In this document: positions 6,208 through 6,587 of the stretch, piece after piece
Layout: each line of letters starts with the position of its first letter
Position numbering within the stretch: position 1 is the first letter of the stretch
Source of the DNA: Pseudomonadota bacterium
Lineage (GTDB): Bacteria > Pseudomonadota > Gammaproteobacteria > Burkholderiales > Burkholderiaceae_B
Reading direction: 5' to 3'
Length of the DNA stretch: 6,587 nucleotides
NCBI GenBank assembly: GCA_023389535.1
Contig: JAEWEH010000045.1
Location: 1 to 6,587, forward strand
Notes under the pieces: generated by a model
What the model saw: the letters and a program-made list of their open reading frames with translations, nothing else
What the model was told of the DNA's origin: nothing
Database searches by the model: none
Translations under genes and position numbers: made by a program

Positions 6208-6587
6208 ATGCCGGATCTTGCCACGGAACTGCGCCGCGCCTCCATCCCGTTACGCGGCGCCGATGTTCTCGCTCCCCTTCTGGACGCCATCGGCGATGCC
6301 CGCTACGTCCTGCTGGGCGAAGCGTCGCATGGTACGCACGAGTTCTACAGTTGGCGTTGCGCGCTGACGAAGCGGCTCGTCAAGGAGAAGGCCTGCAGTT
6401 TTATCGCGGTTGAAGGCGACTGGCCCGATTGCTACCGGGTCAATCGCTACGTAAAAAGCTATCCGGACGCCGGCAACAGCGCCGAGGAGGTCCTGCACGC
6501 TTTCAAACGCTGGCCAACCTGGATGTGGGCGAATCGGGAGGTCGCCGACCTGGCCGAATGGCTACGCAGACACAATCAAGCCTTACC
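6208..6587 (+). CDS. Erythromycin-esterase-family protein (N-terminal part, cut by window edge)
   Basis: ATG at 6208 follows AGGAG (6195-6199) by 8 bases, and the frame is open to the right edge (126 complete codons). It reads MPDLATELRRASIPL..., then YVLLGEASHGTHEFY (33-47), ACSFIAVEGDWPDCYRVNRY, and FKRWPTWMWANREVADLAEWL. GEASHG and VEGDWPD are the diagnostic motifs. E38, H41 and E69 keep the spacing of EreB residues Glu43, His46 and Glu74, so the N-terminal half of the active site looks intact. True EreA/EreB open the macrolide lactone ring. Most chromosomal members of this broad family have no proven macrolide activity, and some are fused to a phosphoribosyltransferase domain, which could only be seen beyond the window. 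Resistance should not be assumed. No signal peptide is seen. The 157 bases to the divergent DUF72 gene must hold both promoters; I found no convincing match. Confidence 0.88.
   Translation, partial: MPDLATELRRASIPLRGADVLAPLLDAIGDARYVLLGEASHGTHEFYSWRCALTKRLVKEKACSFIAVEGDWPDCYRVNRYVKSYPDAGNSAEEVLHAFKRWPTWMWANREVADLAEWLRRHNQAL

Overview
The window looks like chromosomal DNA of a betaproteobacterium, most likely a Bordetella/Achromobacter/Pusillimonas-type Alcaligenaceae. This rests on fairly GC-rich coding, remembered protein styles (the Hsp20 with N-terminal 'LLEQADRLHRQFF', the nucleotide-exchanger-like MFS protein, the two DUF72 subfamilies) and a lon gene beside hsp20 rather than beside clpX. 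No search was run, so the genus is inference. I see no rRNA, tRNA, CRISPR array, insertion sequence or phage gene.

Layout from left to right: (1) the N-terminal half of a multi-membrane-segment MFS protein on the minus strand, cut by the left edge; (2) a roughly 240-base non-coding region with a perfect 7-3-7 palindrome, an 8-base direct repeat and several possible RNA hairpins; (3) a small heat-shock protein gene (Hsp20) on the plus strand, followed 24 bases later by a full-length lon protease gene (806 aa), which looks like a heat-shock operon; (4) a LysE/RhtB-type exporter gene on the minus strand, whose stop lies only 5 bases from the lon stop; (5) a DUF72 gene on the plus strand, divergent from the exporter; (6) a second, clearly different DUF72 gene on the minus strand, convergent with the first; (7) the first 126 codons of an erythromycin-esterase-family protein, cut by the right edge.

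The protein-quality-control pair is the functional core. The small heat-shock protein would hold unfolding clients and Lon would degrade what cannot be rescued. The most interesting spot is the start of hsp20. Its reading frame is intact and looks conserved back to about position 855, but it has no ATG, GTG or TTG start at the right place. An AGGA Shine-Dalgarno lies 8 bases before an ACG codon (858), and the only nearby in-frame ATG (849) is followed at once by TAA. The stretch from just after the Shine-Dalgarno to the first base of this ACG (850-858) is perfectly complementary over 9 bases to a segment about 100 bases upstream (752-760), with at least two smaller hairpins between. That layout resembles an RNA thermometer of the ROSE type, but I have not folded it.

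The exporter, DUF72 and esterase-family genes appear to be ordinary single-gene housekeeping or accessory units with no obvious link to the heat-shock pair.
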